This document shows positions 8,493-18,679 of a stretch of 64,000 nt of DNA, one piece after another. The notes beneath the pieces are model-generated. The model did not search any database, was not told the DNA's origin, and saw nothing but the letters and a program-made list of their open reading frames with translations. The first letter of the stretch is position 1, and every line of letters begins with the position of its first letter. The DNA is from Chthoniobacteraceae bacterium (GTDB lineage: Bacteria; Verrucomicrobiota; Verrucomicrobiia; Chthoniobacterales; Chthoniobacteraceae). Location: positions 1 to 64,000 of the forward strand of contig CANFTB010000012.1 in the NCBI GenBank assembly GCA_947449735.1, read 5' to 3'. Both the position numbers and the translations under genes were made by a program.

Positions 8493-9815
8493 GTGTCTTT
8501 TTGGGAACTCACAAGGCGCGGACGCCCTCAGTTGCAGAGCCTGCTCGTTGGACTGGGCGCCACCGCCGTGACCATGGCGGCGCTCGGCAAGGCCGCGCCT
8601 GCGTTGATTCCGACCGGGATCAAGGCCACTGCAACGCTTTTGCTGCCGCTGAGCCTCGGCATGGCCTGGGTGGCGACCGCTGTTGGGTCCCCATTTTGGA
8701 GAGTCGCGGTACTTGTGGGGGCTCTTCTGCAAATTCCGCTGAGCGCCCACCTTTCGCGTTTATTTGAAAAGCCTTTCGCCCCTTGGGCCCTCGGAATTTC
8801 GCTCCTTCTGGCTTGGGGGGCTCCGGAATATTTACGATACAGGTCGGGCAGACTGAAGCCTGGCGATGAACTGGACCCCGCATTTTATGATCCTTCGCCG
8901 CTTCTGAATCCAGCGGTCCCGTCCCATGGAAGCGTTCAGGGGAGCGTTCAGGGCGGCGTTGAAAGCCTTTCACCCGGAGCCGGCGCCTCGCAACCGGAGC
9001 CGCAGAAGCAGGCAGTCACACATGCCGACCGGGTTTCGTGCAGTGTCCTTTTCTGCGAACTGGCAAATCACAACGAGCTTGCCGACTACCTGCCTCCGGA
9101 ACAGGCGGCGAATTTCATCAACAGACTGCTCACCGCCTTCGAGGAAACCACCGGCGCCCACGGAGGCCGGACCGACCGCTCGGACGGCGAGGCGTTTCGC
9201 ACGGTTTTCTGCACAACCTACGGGGTTGAAGAACACGCCGAGGCGGCGATGACCTCGGCACTGGCGATTCGGGAGCGGGCAGCGGGCGTGAGCCTCGAAT
9301 GCGAGCGGCTTTTCGGCCTGAACTTGGACGTGCGCATGGGCGTGAGTTCCGGGGAGGTACTGCTGGCGGAATTTGGCTCGGAAAACTCGAAGCGCGCCGG
9401 GATCGCGGGCGAAACGGCCGAGTGGGCCCGCAGGCTGGCGGGGGCCAATGTGCTGTATGGTTCCCGGATTCTCATCGGCTCGCGGACCGGCCTCATTGGG
9501 GGACATTCCGTGGAAAGGCGCCCGATCGACCTGCTCCAGCGGCACCTGCCGCCGCACCCTCCGGAGGAGGTTTTTGAAGTGCTAGCCCTCCACAACACGC
9601 TCGATGCTTGGGAGAAAGAGCGCCTCCGGCATTACCGGGACGGCGTGTCGAAGTTCCGCGCCCGGAAATGGGACGCCGCCCGCCAAAGCCTTCTCGCGGC
9701 GCGCCCGCCAGACCGCTCCGACGACGCCATAGACCTGCTGCTTTTGCGGATAGACGAACAAAAGACTCTCTCCCCTCTGGTGGAAAAGGAAAGCTGGGGA
9801 GACACGCCCGCATGA
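8493..9815 (+). CDS. membrane protein with degenerate class III adenylate/guanylate cyclase domain
   Basis: A 440-residue protein. Residues 1-120 hold about four TM segments, followed by a Pro/Gly/Ser-rich linker (120-180) and a class III cyclase homology domain (about 183-355). The domain is recognisable from VLFCELANHN, RSDGEAFRTVF, RMGVSSGEVLLAEFG and AGETAEWARRLAGAN. The first metal-binding aspartate of the usual VLFxDIxGFT motif is Glu here (ELA), while the second aspartate (SDG) remains, so activity is uncertain. A short C-terminal helical tail follows. The stop codon overlaps the recR start (ATGA). It could be an active cyclase or a nucleotide-binding sensor. Confidence 0.75.
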   Translation: MSFWELTRRGRPQLQSLLVGLGATAVTMAALGKAAPALIPTGIKATATLLLPLSLGMAWVATAVGSPFWRVAVLVGALLQIPLSAHLSRLFEKPFAPWALGISLLLAWGAPEYLRYRSGRLKPGDELDPAFYDPSPLLNPAVPSHGSVQGSVQGGVESLSPGAGASQPEPQKQAVTHADRVSCSVLFCELANHNELADYLPPEQAANFINRLLTAFEETTGAHGGRTDRSDGEAFRTVFCTTYGVEEHAEAAMTSALAIRERAAGVSLECERLFGLNLDVRMGVSSGEVLLAEFGSENSKRAGIAGETAEWARRLAGANVLYGSRILIGSRTGLIGGHSVERRPIDLLQRHLPPHPPEEVFEVLALHNTLDAWEKERLRHYRDGVSKFRARKWDAARQSLLAARPPDRSDDAIDLLLLRIDEQKTLSPLVEKESWGDTPA

Positions 9816-10417
9816 TCCGCGCCGAATATCCCGCCCCCCTCCGTTCGCTCATAGCCGAACTCAAACGCCTTCCGGGCATCGGATCGCGCAGCGCCGAACG
9901 GATCGCCCTGTGGATGATCCAGTCTCCAGACTCCCATCCGGAGTCCCTCGGCCGTGCCATTGAAAGGGTGAAGGCCGGCGTTTTTCCCTGCGACCCTTGC
10001 GGTTTTTTCACAGAAACGAGCCCCTGCCCCCTCTGCGGCGACCCGTCAAGAGACCCGCTCCTGCTTTGCGTGGTCGAGCAGCCCACGGACGTCCTGCCCA
10101 TCGAACGCTCCGGAGCGTACCGAGGGCTTTATCACTCCTTGGGTGGAAAAATCTCCCCCCTCGACCATGTTGGGCCCGAGGCCCTCCGGATTCCGGCACT
10201 CCTTGAGCGCATCAAAACCCAGCCACCTCAGGAGATCATCCTTGCACTGGGGGCGGACGTGGAGGGCGAGGCCACGGCGCATTACCTGGCCGACACGCTC
10301 CGGGAATTGCCGGTGAAAATCTCCCGGCTTGCCCAGGGGCTTCCCGCGGGCGCGGGCTTGGAGTACGCCGACGAACTCACGCTGAGCCGCGCACTCACCG
10401 GACGCACCCGGGTGTGA
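9812..10417 (+). CDS. recR: recombination mediator RecR
   Basis: A 201-residue RecR, the usual length. It begins MIRAEYPAPLRSLIAELKRL with the helix-hairpin-helix LPGIGSRSAERIALW. The zinc finger has four cysteines (CDPCGFF...CPLCGD), and the Toprim domain shows LCVVEQPTDVLPIERSG and GADVEGEATAHYLA. It works with RecF/RecO to load RecA at gaps during repair. The start at 9812 overlaps the cyclase stop by 4 bp and is supported by the family N-terminus. recR is more often next to dnaX and ybaB; here it sits behind a cyclase-like gene. Confidence 0.97.
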   Translation: MIRAEYPAPLRSLIAELKRLPGIGSRSAERIALWMIQSPDSHPESLGRAIERVKAGVFPCDPCGFFTETSPCPLCGDPSRDPLLLCVVEQPTDVLPIERSGAYRGLYHSLGGKISPLDHVGPEALRIPALLERIKTQPPQEIILALGADVEGEATAHYLADTLRELPVKISRLAQGLPAGAGLEYADELTLSRALTGRTRV

Positions 10418-10482
10418 GGGGGAGGCTCGCCTCCTATCCCAATCCGGCCTTTTTCATTTTTCCCTCTCCAACAGCTCACTGT

Positions 10483-11568
10483 ATGTTCCGATTTGTCTAC
10501 CATCTTCCGGGAACGGAGCCCGCCACTCTGGCGACACCAAACGACGTCTCGAACACGACGCCCCGCCTCAGATACACACGCTACGACCGCGAAATTCTTG
10601 AGGAAAAAGAGGTCTCCTCGGTTGCAGACATTCCCAACCCGACTCCTAACGGACCGGTTTTGTGGGTGGAGCTCGACGGCCTCACGAACCTCGACATGCT
10701 GCGTGACCTTGGAAGCAAGTTTGGGTTTCACCCCCTCGCCTTAGAGGACGTTCTCAATCTCGGACAACGTCCGAAGGTGGAACCCTATGAGGATCACCTC
10801 TTCCTGATCGCCCAGATGATTTCCGACGAGGAATCCGGAGCAGTCTCTAGAGAACAGGTCTCCATGTTCCTGGGAAAAGGGTTCCTGGTCACGATTGAAG
10901 AAGATCCCATCACCGACACATTTCATCCGATTCACGAGCGCCTCCGTCTGGCCCGCGGCATGATCCGGAAAATGGGGGCGGACTACCTCGCGTACGCCCT
11001 TCTGGACGCGATCGTGGACCACAAGTTTCCACTTCTGGAAAAGCTCGGGGAGTCGCTGGACGAACTGGACGACCAGGTGGTTGCGAATCCATCGATACAG
11101 CACGTGCACGAATTGCACGACTGCAAGCGACTGCTCACACACCTCCGCCGCTTTGTGTGGCCGGAGCGCGAAGTGATCAGCGCCCTGCTCCACGACGAAA
11201 CGGGCCTCGTGCGCAAGGAGTCCAAAGTGTACCTGCGCGACTGCTACGACCACACCGTGCAGATCATGGACCTGATCGAGAGCTACCGGGACGTGGCCAC
11301 CACCAACATGGACATGTACCTGTCCTCCGTGGGCATGCGCACCAACGAGATCATGCGTGTGCTGACGGTGATTTCCTCCATTTTCATCCCCCTCACCTTC
11401 CTCGCGGGCATCTGGGGGATGAACTTTCAGAACGAAAAGGACGGCGAAACCTTCCCGCTTAACATGCCGGAACTCCACCACAGGCTGGGCTATCCGCTGG
11501 CCCTCGGGCTCATGCTTTTGATCGCCCTTTTCCAGGTCTACTACTTCCGCCGCAAAAAGTGGCTCTAG
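10483..11568 (+). CDS. corA: magnesium/cobalt transporter CorA
   Basis: A 361-residue member of the CorA MIT family. A large cytoplasmic N-terminal domain (residues 1-300) includes 'FHPLALEDVLNLGQRPKVEPYEDH', typical of CorA. Two C-terminal TM helices are separated by the signature Gly-Met-Asn (WGMNFQNE), and a basic C-terminus follows. The protein is a homopentameric Mg2+/Co2+ channel in the inner membrane. I chose the ATG at 10483; the frame is open upstream to 10414, overlapping recR, but those extra residues do not resemble the family. Confidence 0.95.
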   Translation: MFRFVYHLPGTEPATLATPNDVSNTTPRLRYTRYDREILEEKEVSSVADIPNPTPNGPVLWVELDGLTNLDMLRDLGSKFGFHPLALEDVLNLGQRPKVEPYEDHLFLIAQMISDEESGAVSREQVSMFLGKGFLVTIEEDPITDTFHPIHERLRLARGMIRKMGADYLAYALLDAIVDHKFPLLEKLGESLDELDDQVVANPSIQHVHELHDCKRLLTHLRRFVWPEREVISALLHDETGLVRKESKVYLRDCYDHTVQIMDLIESYRDVATTNMDMYLSSVGMRTNEIMRVLTVISSIFIPLTFLAGIWGMNFQNEKDGETFPLNMPELHHRLGYPLALGLMLLIALFQVYYFRRKKWL

Positions 11569-11675
11569 CTCCCTTCCCTCCAACCGGCACTAAATAGGGA
11601 GACCTAAGGAGAGCCGCAGCTGGGGGATCAATTTTCAGAACGAACGCCTACAGAATACTCCTTCCCCCCCCACCC

Positions 11676-13448
11676 ATGCGCCACCTCCTCACTCTCGCCG
11701 GTGTAGTTATACCATCCGTCCTACTTGCCCAAAACGCAGCAGCCCAAGCCGGCGCCTCTCCGGCGAAGACGGTTCCTCCGGCAGCCTCAGCACCAGCGCA
11801 AGGCGTCGCGAAGGGCGAAGTCCTTCAGTTCGCACTCGAGAACAGCAAGGTCTTTCCGGGCACCTCGCGAAACTTCTGGGTCTACATTCCGGCAGCCTAC
11901 CAGCCCTCGAAACCCGCCTGCCTGTACGTCCACCAGGACGGCGTTGCGAACAAGGCGCCGGAAGTCTTCGACGAGCTCATTGCCAAGGGCGAGATGCCCG
12001 TCACGATCGGAGTGTTCGTCCAGCCCGGCCGGGTGAAGGCCGTCGCCCCCGACACCGGCGACCGCGTCAACCGCAGCTTTGAGTACGACTCGGTAACGCC
12101 CGATTACGCGAGGTTCCTCGCCACCGAACTGCTGCCGGCCGTCGAGTCAAAGACCGCGTCCGACGGACGCGCCATCAAGCTTTCCTCGGACCCCAACGAC
12201 CGCGCCATCGGGGGCCACAGCTCCGGCGCCATCGCCGCGCTCAACGCGGCCTTCGAGCGCCCCGACCTTTTCAGGCGCGTCTTTTCCGGCATCGGAAGCT
12301 TCACGGACATCCGCGGGGGCGACAAGTTCTCGTCCCTGGTGCGCAAGATGGAACCGCGTCCGCTCCGCGTGTTCGTGCAGGACGGTGCGCAGGACCTCAA
12401 CAATTCATACGGCGACTGGTGGATGGCCAACCAAACGCTGGAGCGCGCACTGACCTTTTCCGAGTACGACGTCGCCCACGCGTGGGGCGAAGGCGGTCAC
12501 AACGGCAAGGAGATCGCCGTGGTGTTTCCGGATGCGATGCGCTTTTTGTGGAAGGACTGGCCCGCACCGATCAAGACGCCGGCGGGTTCCGACGCGTTCC
12601 AGAAACTGCTGATTCCGGGGGAAAACTGGGTGCTTGTCTCGGAGGGGTACAAGTTTCTCGAAGGACCGGCGACGAACGCCAAGGGCGAGTTGTTCTTTAA
12701 CGACGTTCCAAACAGCAAGACTTACCGCCTGAACGCCGAAGGCAAACCGGAAACCTTCGTGGAGGAATCAGGAAAAGGCGACGGACAGGCATTCGGGCCG
12801 GACGGCCGCTTGATCGCCGTCGCCGGCGGGGAGAACAAGATCGTCGCCTACAAACCGGATGGTTCGATGGAAGTCATTGCCGACGGGTTCCGTGGCAACG
12901 ACCTGGTCGTGCGCCATGACGGCAGAATCTACGTCACCGAACCGGGTTGGGATGGAAAGACTCCGAGCCAGATCTGGCTGATCCAAAAGGACGGCTCAAA
13001 GAAGATCGTCGACAAGGGACTCAAGTTTTCCAACGGCATCGCCCTTTCACCCGACCAGTCGTTGCTATACGTCGCCGACACCAAGAGCCACTGGGTTTAC
13101 TCCTACCAGATCCAGCCCGACGGGGCCCTCGCCCACAAACAGCGCTTCTTCCAACTCTACGTGCCGGACAGTTTTGACGACTCGGGCGCGGACGGCCTGG
13201 AAGTCGATGTCGACGGCCGGCTTTACGTTGCCACCCGGGCTGGCATCCAGGTGTGCGACCCCGCGGGACGCGTCCAGTGCATTCTTCCGATGCCGAACGG
13301 CAAGGTCGCCAACATGGCCTTCGGCGGTCCCGAGCGCGACATCCTGTACGCGGCCTGCGGAGACCGCCTGTACAAGCGGAAGGTACGCACGCACGGAGTG
13401 CAGTCCTTCCAGCCCGCGATCGCGAACAAGAAGAACAACGGCGGATAG
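11676..13448 (+). CDS. exported esterase fused to SMP-30/gluconolactonase domain
   Basis: A 590-residue two-domain secreted protein with an N-terminal signal peptide ending near AQNAAAQA. Residues 45-290 are an alpha/beta-hydrolase of the Fes/esterase D type: YIPAAYQPSKPACLYVHQDG, the nucleophile elbow GGHSSG, VQDGAQDLNN with a likely acidic residue, and HAWGEGGHNG with the likely catalytic histidine. Residues 310-580 are a six-bladed SMP-30/SGL beta-propeller with FLEGPATNAKGELFFNDV and FSNGIALSPDQSLLYVADT, which supply the metal-site Glu, Asn and Asp. The two activities suggest de-esterification and lactone hydrolysis of a carbohydrate in the periplasm; the substrate is unknown. Confidence 0.85.
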   Translation: MRHLLTLAGVVIPSVLLAQNAAAQAGASPAKTVPPAASAPAQGVAKGEVLQFALENSKVFPGTSRNFWVYIPAAYQPSKPACLYVHQDGVANKAPEVFDELIAKGEMPVTIGVFVQPGRVKAVAPDTGDRVNRSFEYDSVTPDYARFLATELLPAVESKTASDGRAIKLSSDPNDRAIGGHSSGAIAALNAAFERPDLFRRVFSGIGSFTDIRGGDKFSSLVRKMEPRPLRVFVQDGAQDLNNSYGDWWMANQTLERALTFSEYDVAHAWGEGGHNGKEIAVVFPDAMRFLWKDWPAPIKTPAGSDAFQKLLIPGENWVLVSEGYKFLEGPATNAKGELFFNDVPNSKTYRLNAEGKPETFVEESGKGDGQAFGPDGRLIAVAGGENKIVAYKPDGSMEVIADGFRGNDLVVRHDGRIYVTEPGWDGKTPSQIWLIQKDGSKKIVDKGLKFSNGIALSPDQSLLYVADTKSHWVYSYQIQPDGALAHKQRFFQLYVPDSFDDSGADGLEVDVDGRLYVATRAGIQVCDPAGRVQCILPMPNGKVANMAFGGPERDILYAACGDRLYKRKVRTHGVQSFQPAIANKKNNGG

Positions 13449-13490
13449 GCTGCTTTTAGCGATGGCGGCGTTCAAACCGCCCGCAGGAGA

Positions 13491-14954
<1,464 letters not shown>

Positions 14955-14972
14955 AGGGATTAAAGGAGGGAA

Positions 14973-17900
14973 TCAACGGCGCATGAGCGCCTCATCGAGG
15001 TTCAAAACAACATTTGCGAACGTGGTCCAGGAAGCCAGCTCCACAGCATCGACGCCCGGAGGAAGAGGTCCCGCGGGATCCGTCGCCATGCTCAAAGCCC
15101 GGGCGGGGTCGGCGGTAAAACCCTTGGTCGACTCGTCGAGCATGCGGCCGAGGCGTTCCAATTCCCGGGCGGAGGGCGGACGCGACAGCACCAGTTGGTA
15201 GGCCATGCGGATGCGGTCCTCCCTCGAGGAGCCGGCTTCGCGGAGCAAACGCCGGGCGAACGCCTGGGCCGCTTCCACAAAGACAGGGTCGTTGAGGGTC
15301 ACCAGCGCCTGGAGCGGCGTGTTCGTGCGGCCCCTGCGCAGGGTGCATACCTCGCGGTTAGGTGCGTCGAAGGTGGTGAAGCTGGGATACGGGCTGTTGC
15401 GGCGCACCTCGGTATACAGGGAGCGGCGGTAGCGGTCCTCGCCCGAGCTGGTTTCCCAATCATTGGCGCGGCCGAACGCGGTGGAGAGGCCCATGCTCGG
15501 CTTGGGAGGGCGCACCGGCTTTCCGTACATTTTCTCGCTTAAGAGGCCGCTCACGGCGAGCGCCTGATCCCGCAGCACCTCGGCGGAAGCCCTGAACCGG
15601 GGGCCGCGCGCGAGCAGTCGGTTGTCGGGATCCTTCTCCTGGAGGGCCGGGTCCACCACCGAGGACTGCCTGTACGCCGCCGTGTTTAATAGCGTCTTCA
15701 GAAACGCCTTCATGTCCCAGCCCGAGCGGACGAGTTCCACGGCCAGCCAGTCGAGCAGTTCGGGATGTACGGGCATCTCGCCCTGCGCGCCAAACTCCTC
15801 GCTCGTGCGCACGATCCCAAACCCAAAGATCGACTCCCAAAAACGGTTCGCAATCACGCGCGCCGTCAGGGGATTTTCAGCGTCCACCAGCCAGCGGGCC
15901 ATCGCCAGACGGTCCGCCTTCACTCCCGGCGGAAGGGGCGGCAGAACGGCAGGCGTTCCCGGGGCGACCTCGTCCCCGAGATTCAGGTAGTTGCCTCGAA
16001 TCTGTACTTTTGTAGTCCGGAGTTTGTCCGGAGGCAGTTCGCGCATCACCGGCACCGTGTTCGGCTTGAGATCGTCGATTCCCTTGCGCACCGCCGCGAG
16101 CTCCGTCCGCTCGGAGGCGGCTTCTGGAGCGTGGTTGCGGACGTAGTAGTCCTGCAACTGCGCGGTCTGCGCCGGAGGACGTTTGTCCGGGGACAGTTGC
16201 AGGGCTGGCTGCAATGCTATGGGGATGGACGCGGCGATTTCCACCCGGGCGTCGCCGCTCGTCTGCAGGGAAAACGACGCGAGCTGCTGCTCCTTCTTTC
16301 TAGTGCGCTGGTCGATTTCCACTCGCAGCACGTCCCCCGCCTTCACGTCCAAAGGCTTTTCAAGGACCAGGGTGAGCGTTTGCGGCTTGGCGCCCGCCAC
16401 TGCATTCCACCCCTTGTTGCGGGCGTTCCCGTCGTTCTTCGCCTTGAGCCCGACCACGGTCTGCGCCTCAAAGCCGCCCGAGGCGAGGCTCGCGTAGGCA
16501 GCCTTGAAACGGACCTCCCGGCCGTCCGAGGGAGCAAACTCGCGCAGCGGTTCCCGCAAGTCGCCCTCAGCCTGCGTCCAAACCTGCTTCTGATTCTGGT
16601 CCAGCAGCAACATTTTGAAGGAGCCGATGTAATAGCCGCCCTCCGTCGGCACCTTGAGGCGTATTTTCTCCACCTGCTGTACGGAACCCAGGTCCACCTC
16701 GAAAAACTCCTCGGCCTTCTCCCCCCGGGTGACCAGCGCCGTTCCCGTGCCAGAATCCCGGCCGTCGACGGCCCGAACCGCCACGGCCTCCCCCTCCACG
16801 TCACTTGAGGAGACCGTCCGCCCTTGGGCAACGTTCTTCCCGCCAGAGAAAACCTCGAGTTCGGCGACCTGCAAAGGGCGCGTTGCTCCAGTGAGCTGAA
16901 CTCGCACAAACCGCGCGGCCTTCCCCTTGACCCCGCCCGGAATGAGCGTCGCCCTCAACGCGTCCACCACGAAGGCCCCGTTGGCGCCGTAACTCGCGCC
17001 CCCCCCGGGCAACGCCTTGTCGGGAACGGAAGCCAGCTTCAACGCAGACAGGCTACCGGCTTCGAGCCCAAGGGAGACCGTGTAGTTGTCGCCTCCTTTT
17101 TCAGCGGCGGCCACCAGAACCGATCCGTCCTCACGCACCCTCACAGCTCCCTCGCGCTCGGACACCGTCGACAGCGGAGCGCCCCCGCGCCAGGGAATCT
17201 CACGCGGAAACGCCGCGTCCCAGGCGGCAAAACCCTTGGTCCACTCCCCGGAGGGCTTTTTGAAGCGCGCTTCGAGCCCCGCCAGTTTCTCCTCCAGCCG
17301 CCGCTTGGCCGCCTTTTCCTCCGGAAGCAAAAACTGGTGAAGCGGCGCCTCGTCATTGCGGTCGGCGTCCTCGCTCTGGTTCAACATCGCGTAGAAACTG
17401 AAGTACTCCTTCTGGGTCAGGGGATCGAACTTGTGCGTGTGGCACTGGGCGCAAGCCATGGAGGTGCCCATCCAAACGGACCAAGTCGTGTTTACTCGGT
17501 CGATCACCGCGGCGTTGCGGAACTCCTCGTCGGAAGTGCCGCCTTCGTTGTTGGTCATCGTGTTCCGGTGAAACGCGGTGGCCATCAACTGCTCCTCGGT
17601 CGGCTCCGGCAGCAGATCCCCGGCGAGCTGCTCGAGGGTAAATTCGTCAAAGGGCTTGTTTGAATTAAACGCCCGGATCACGTAGTCGCGGAACGCCCAG
17701 ATGCTCCGACCCGGATCGCTCGGATATCCCGCTGAGTCCGCGTAGCGCGCCAAGTCCATCCAGAGCCGCGCCCAGTGTTCTCCAAAAGCAGGCTTTGCGA
17801 GGGTCTTGTCCAGCAAATGGGAATAAGCGTCCGGACGGGGGTCGTTCTGAAATGCGGCCACCTCCTGCGGAGTGGGAGGCAGGCCGGTCAGGTCCAGCAT

Positions 17901-18458
17901 GACCCTCCGAGCGAGCACGGCGCGGTCCGCCTCGGGTGCGGGCTTCAGTTTTTCGGACTGGAGGCGTGCAAACAAGAAGCGGTCGATGGCGTTTGTGTTC
18001 CAAACGGGATTCGACGAGGCGGGCGGCTCGGTCTTGAGGGGCTTGGAGTATGCCCAGTGCCCAGCATATTGGGCTCCCTCCTGAATCCAGCGGCGCAGCA
18101 GGCTGATTTCCCCCTCGGTCAGCTTCTTGCCCGTTTTCCGCGGAGGCATGACTTCATCCGCATCGTGCGACAAAATGCGCTCCAGAATGGCGCTTTTTTC
18201 CGGTCGACCCGCGACCACCGCGAAGCTTCCGCCAAGATCTTCGAAAGCGCCTTCCTTGGTGTCCAGACGCAGGCCCCTGTCGCCATTTCCCTTGCGGTTT
18301 TTGTCATCCGGACCGTGGCAGTGAAAGCAATTATTGGAGAGAATGGGGCGGATCTCCCGGGCAAAATTCACCTTGCCGGAAGCCGCGGCGAGAGATGTGC
18401 CCGAGAATGCGGACAGCAGGACAAAACCAGCGGTGAAGGCAAAGGGGATTGTAGCCAT
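14973..18458 (-). CDS. large Planctomycete-type cytochrome c (PSCyt1-DUF1549-DUF1553)
   Basis: A 1161-residue exported protein with a signal peptide ending near LAAASG. PSCyt1 heme site: C44-F-H-C47-H48, with a Met-rich MPPR later. DUF1549 occupies about 150-400, including WMDLARYADSAGYPSD and a second heme-type motif CAQCHTHKFDP (near 337). The middle (about 490-760) looks like a carbohydrate-binding region, including a discoidin-like stretch (PLQVAELEVFSGG). DUF1553 covers about 850-1130 (NPLTARVIANRFWESIFGFGIVRTSEEFG in segments; NTPLQALVTLNDPVF). It is the upstream partner of the DUF1501 gene. Probably periplasmic electron-transfer coupled to sugar or sulfated polysaccharide degradation; this role is inferred from the family. 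Confidence 0.9.
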   Translation of the reverse strand: MATIPFAFTAGFVLLSAFSGTSLAAASGKVNFAREIRPILSNNCFHCHGPDDKNRKGNGDRGLRLDTKEGAFEDLGGSFAVVAGRPEKSAILERILSHDADEVMPPRKTGKKLTEGEISLLRRWIQEGAQYAGHWAYSKPLKTEPPASSNPVWNTNAIDRFLFARLQSEKLKPAPEADRAVLARRVMLDLTGLPPTPQEVAAFQNDPRPDAYSHLLDKTLAKPAFGEHWARLWMDLARYADSAGYPSDPGRSIWAFRDYVIRAFNSNKPFDEFTLEQLAGDLLPEPTEEQLMATAFHRNTMTNNEGGTSDEEFRNAAVIDRVNTTWSVWMGTSMACAQCHTHKFDPLTQKEYFSFYAMLNQSEDADRNDEAPLHQFLLPEEKAAKRRLEEKLAGLEARFKKPSGEWTKGFAAWDAAFPREIPWRGGAPLSTVSEREGAVRVREDGSVLVAAAEKGGDNYTVSLGLEAGSLSALKLASVPDKALPGGGASYGANGAFVVDALRATLIPGGVKGKAARFVRVQLTGATRPLQVAELEVFSGGKNVAQGRTVSSSDVEGEAVAVRAVDGRDSGTGTALVTRGEKAEEFFEVDLGSVQQVEKIRLKVPTEGGYYIGSFKMLLLDQNQKQVWTQAEGDLREPLREFAPSDGREVRFKAAYASLASGGFEAQTVVGLKAKNDGNARNKGWNAVAGAKPQTLTLVLEKPLDVKAGDVLRVEIDQRTRKKEQQLASFSLQTSGDARVEIAASIPIALQPALQLSPDKRPPAQTAQLQDYYVRNHAPEAASERTELAAVRKGIDDLKPNTVPVMRELPPDKLRTTKVQIRGNYLNLGDEVAPGTPAVLPPLPPGVKADRLAMARWLVDAENPLTARVIANRFWESIFGFGIVRTSEEFGAQGEMPVHPELLDWLAVELVRSGWDMKAFLKTLLNTAAYRQSSVVDPALQEKDPDNRLLARGPRFRASAEVLRDQALAVSGLLSEKMYGKPVRPPKPSMGLSTAFGRANDWETSSGEDRYRRSLYTEVRRNSPYPSFTTFDAPNREVCTLRRGRTNTPLQALVTLNDPVFVEAAQAFARRLLREAGSSREDRIRMAYQLVLSRPPSARELERLGRMLDESTKGFTADPARALSMATDPAGPLPPGVDAVELASWTTFANVVLNLDEALMRR

Positions 18459-18679
18459 AGAGAGTGCGGGGAACAGGGGGAAATCCTCATGATAGGGTAT
18501 CTGCGAATGGAGGTAAAATTAGAAGCGAGAACCCGAACGATCAGACCGGGCGAACACAAAGTTTGGAACATCCAAACTGAACTCCCCCATTGAGGAGCGC
18601 AGGAGAAGCATTCCGGAATGCGAGAAGGGCAAAAAATCTCCGCTCCGGGTACAAAAGGTGCTGCGGTTCGGAGCGCTTT

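Noticed and set aside
8493..9815. A GGDEF diguanylate cyclase
   Set aside because: No GG(D/E)EF motif; the motifs fit the class III adenylate/guanylate cyclase fold.
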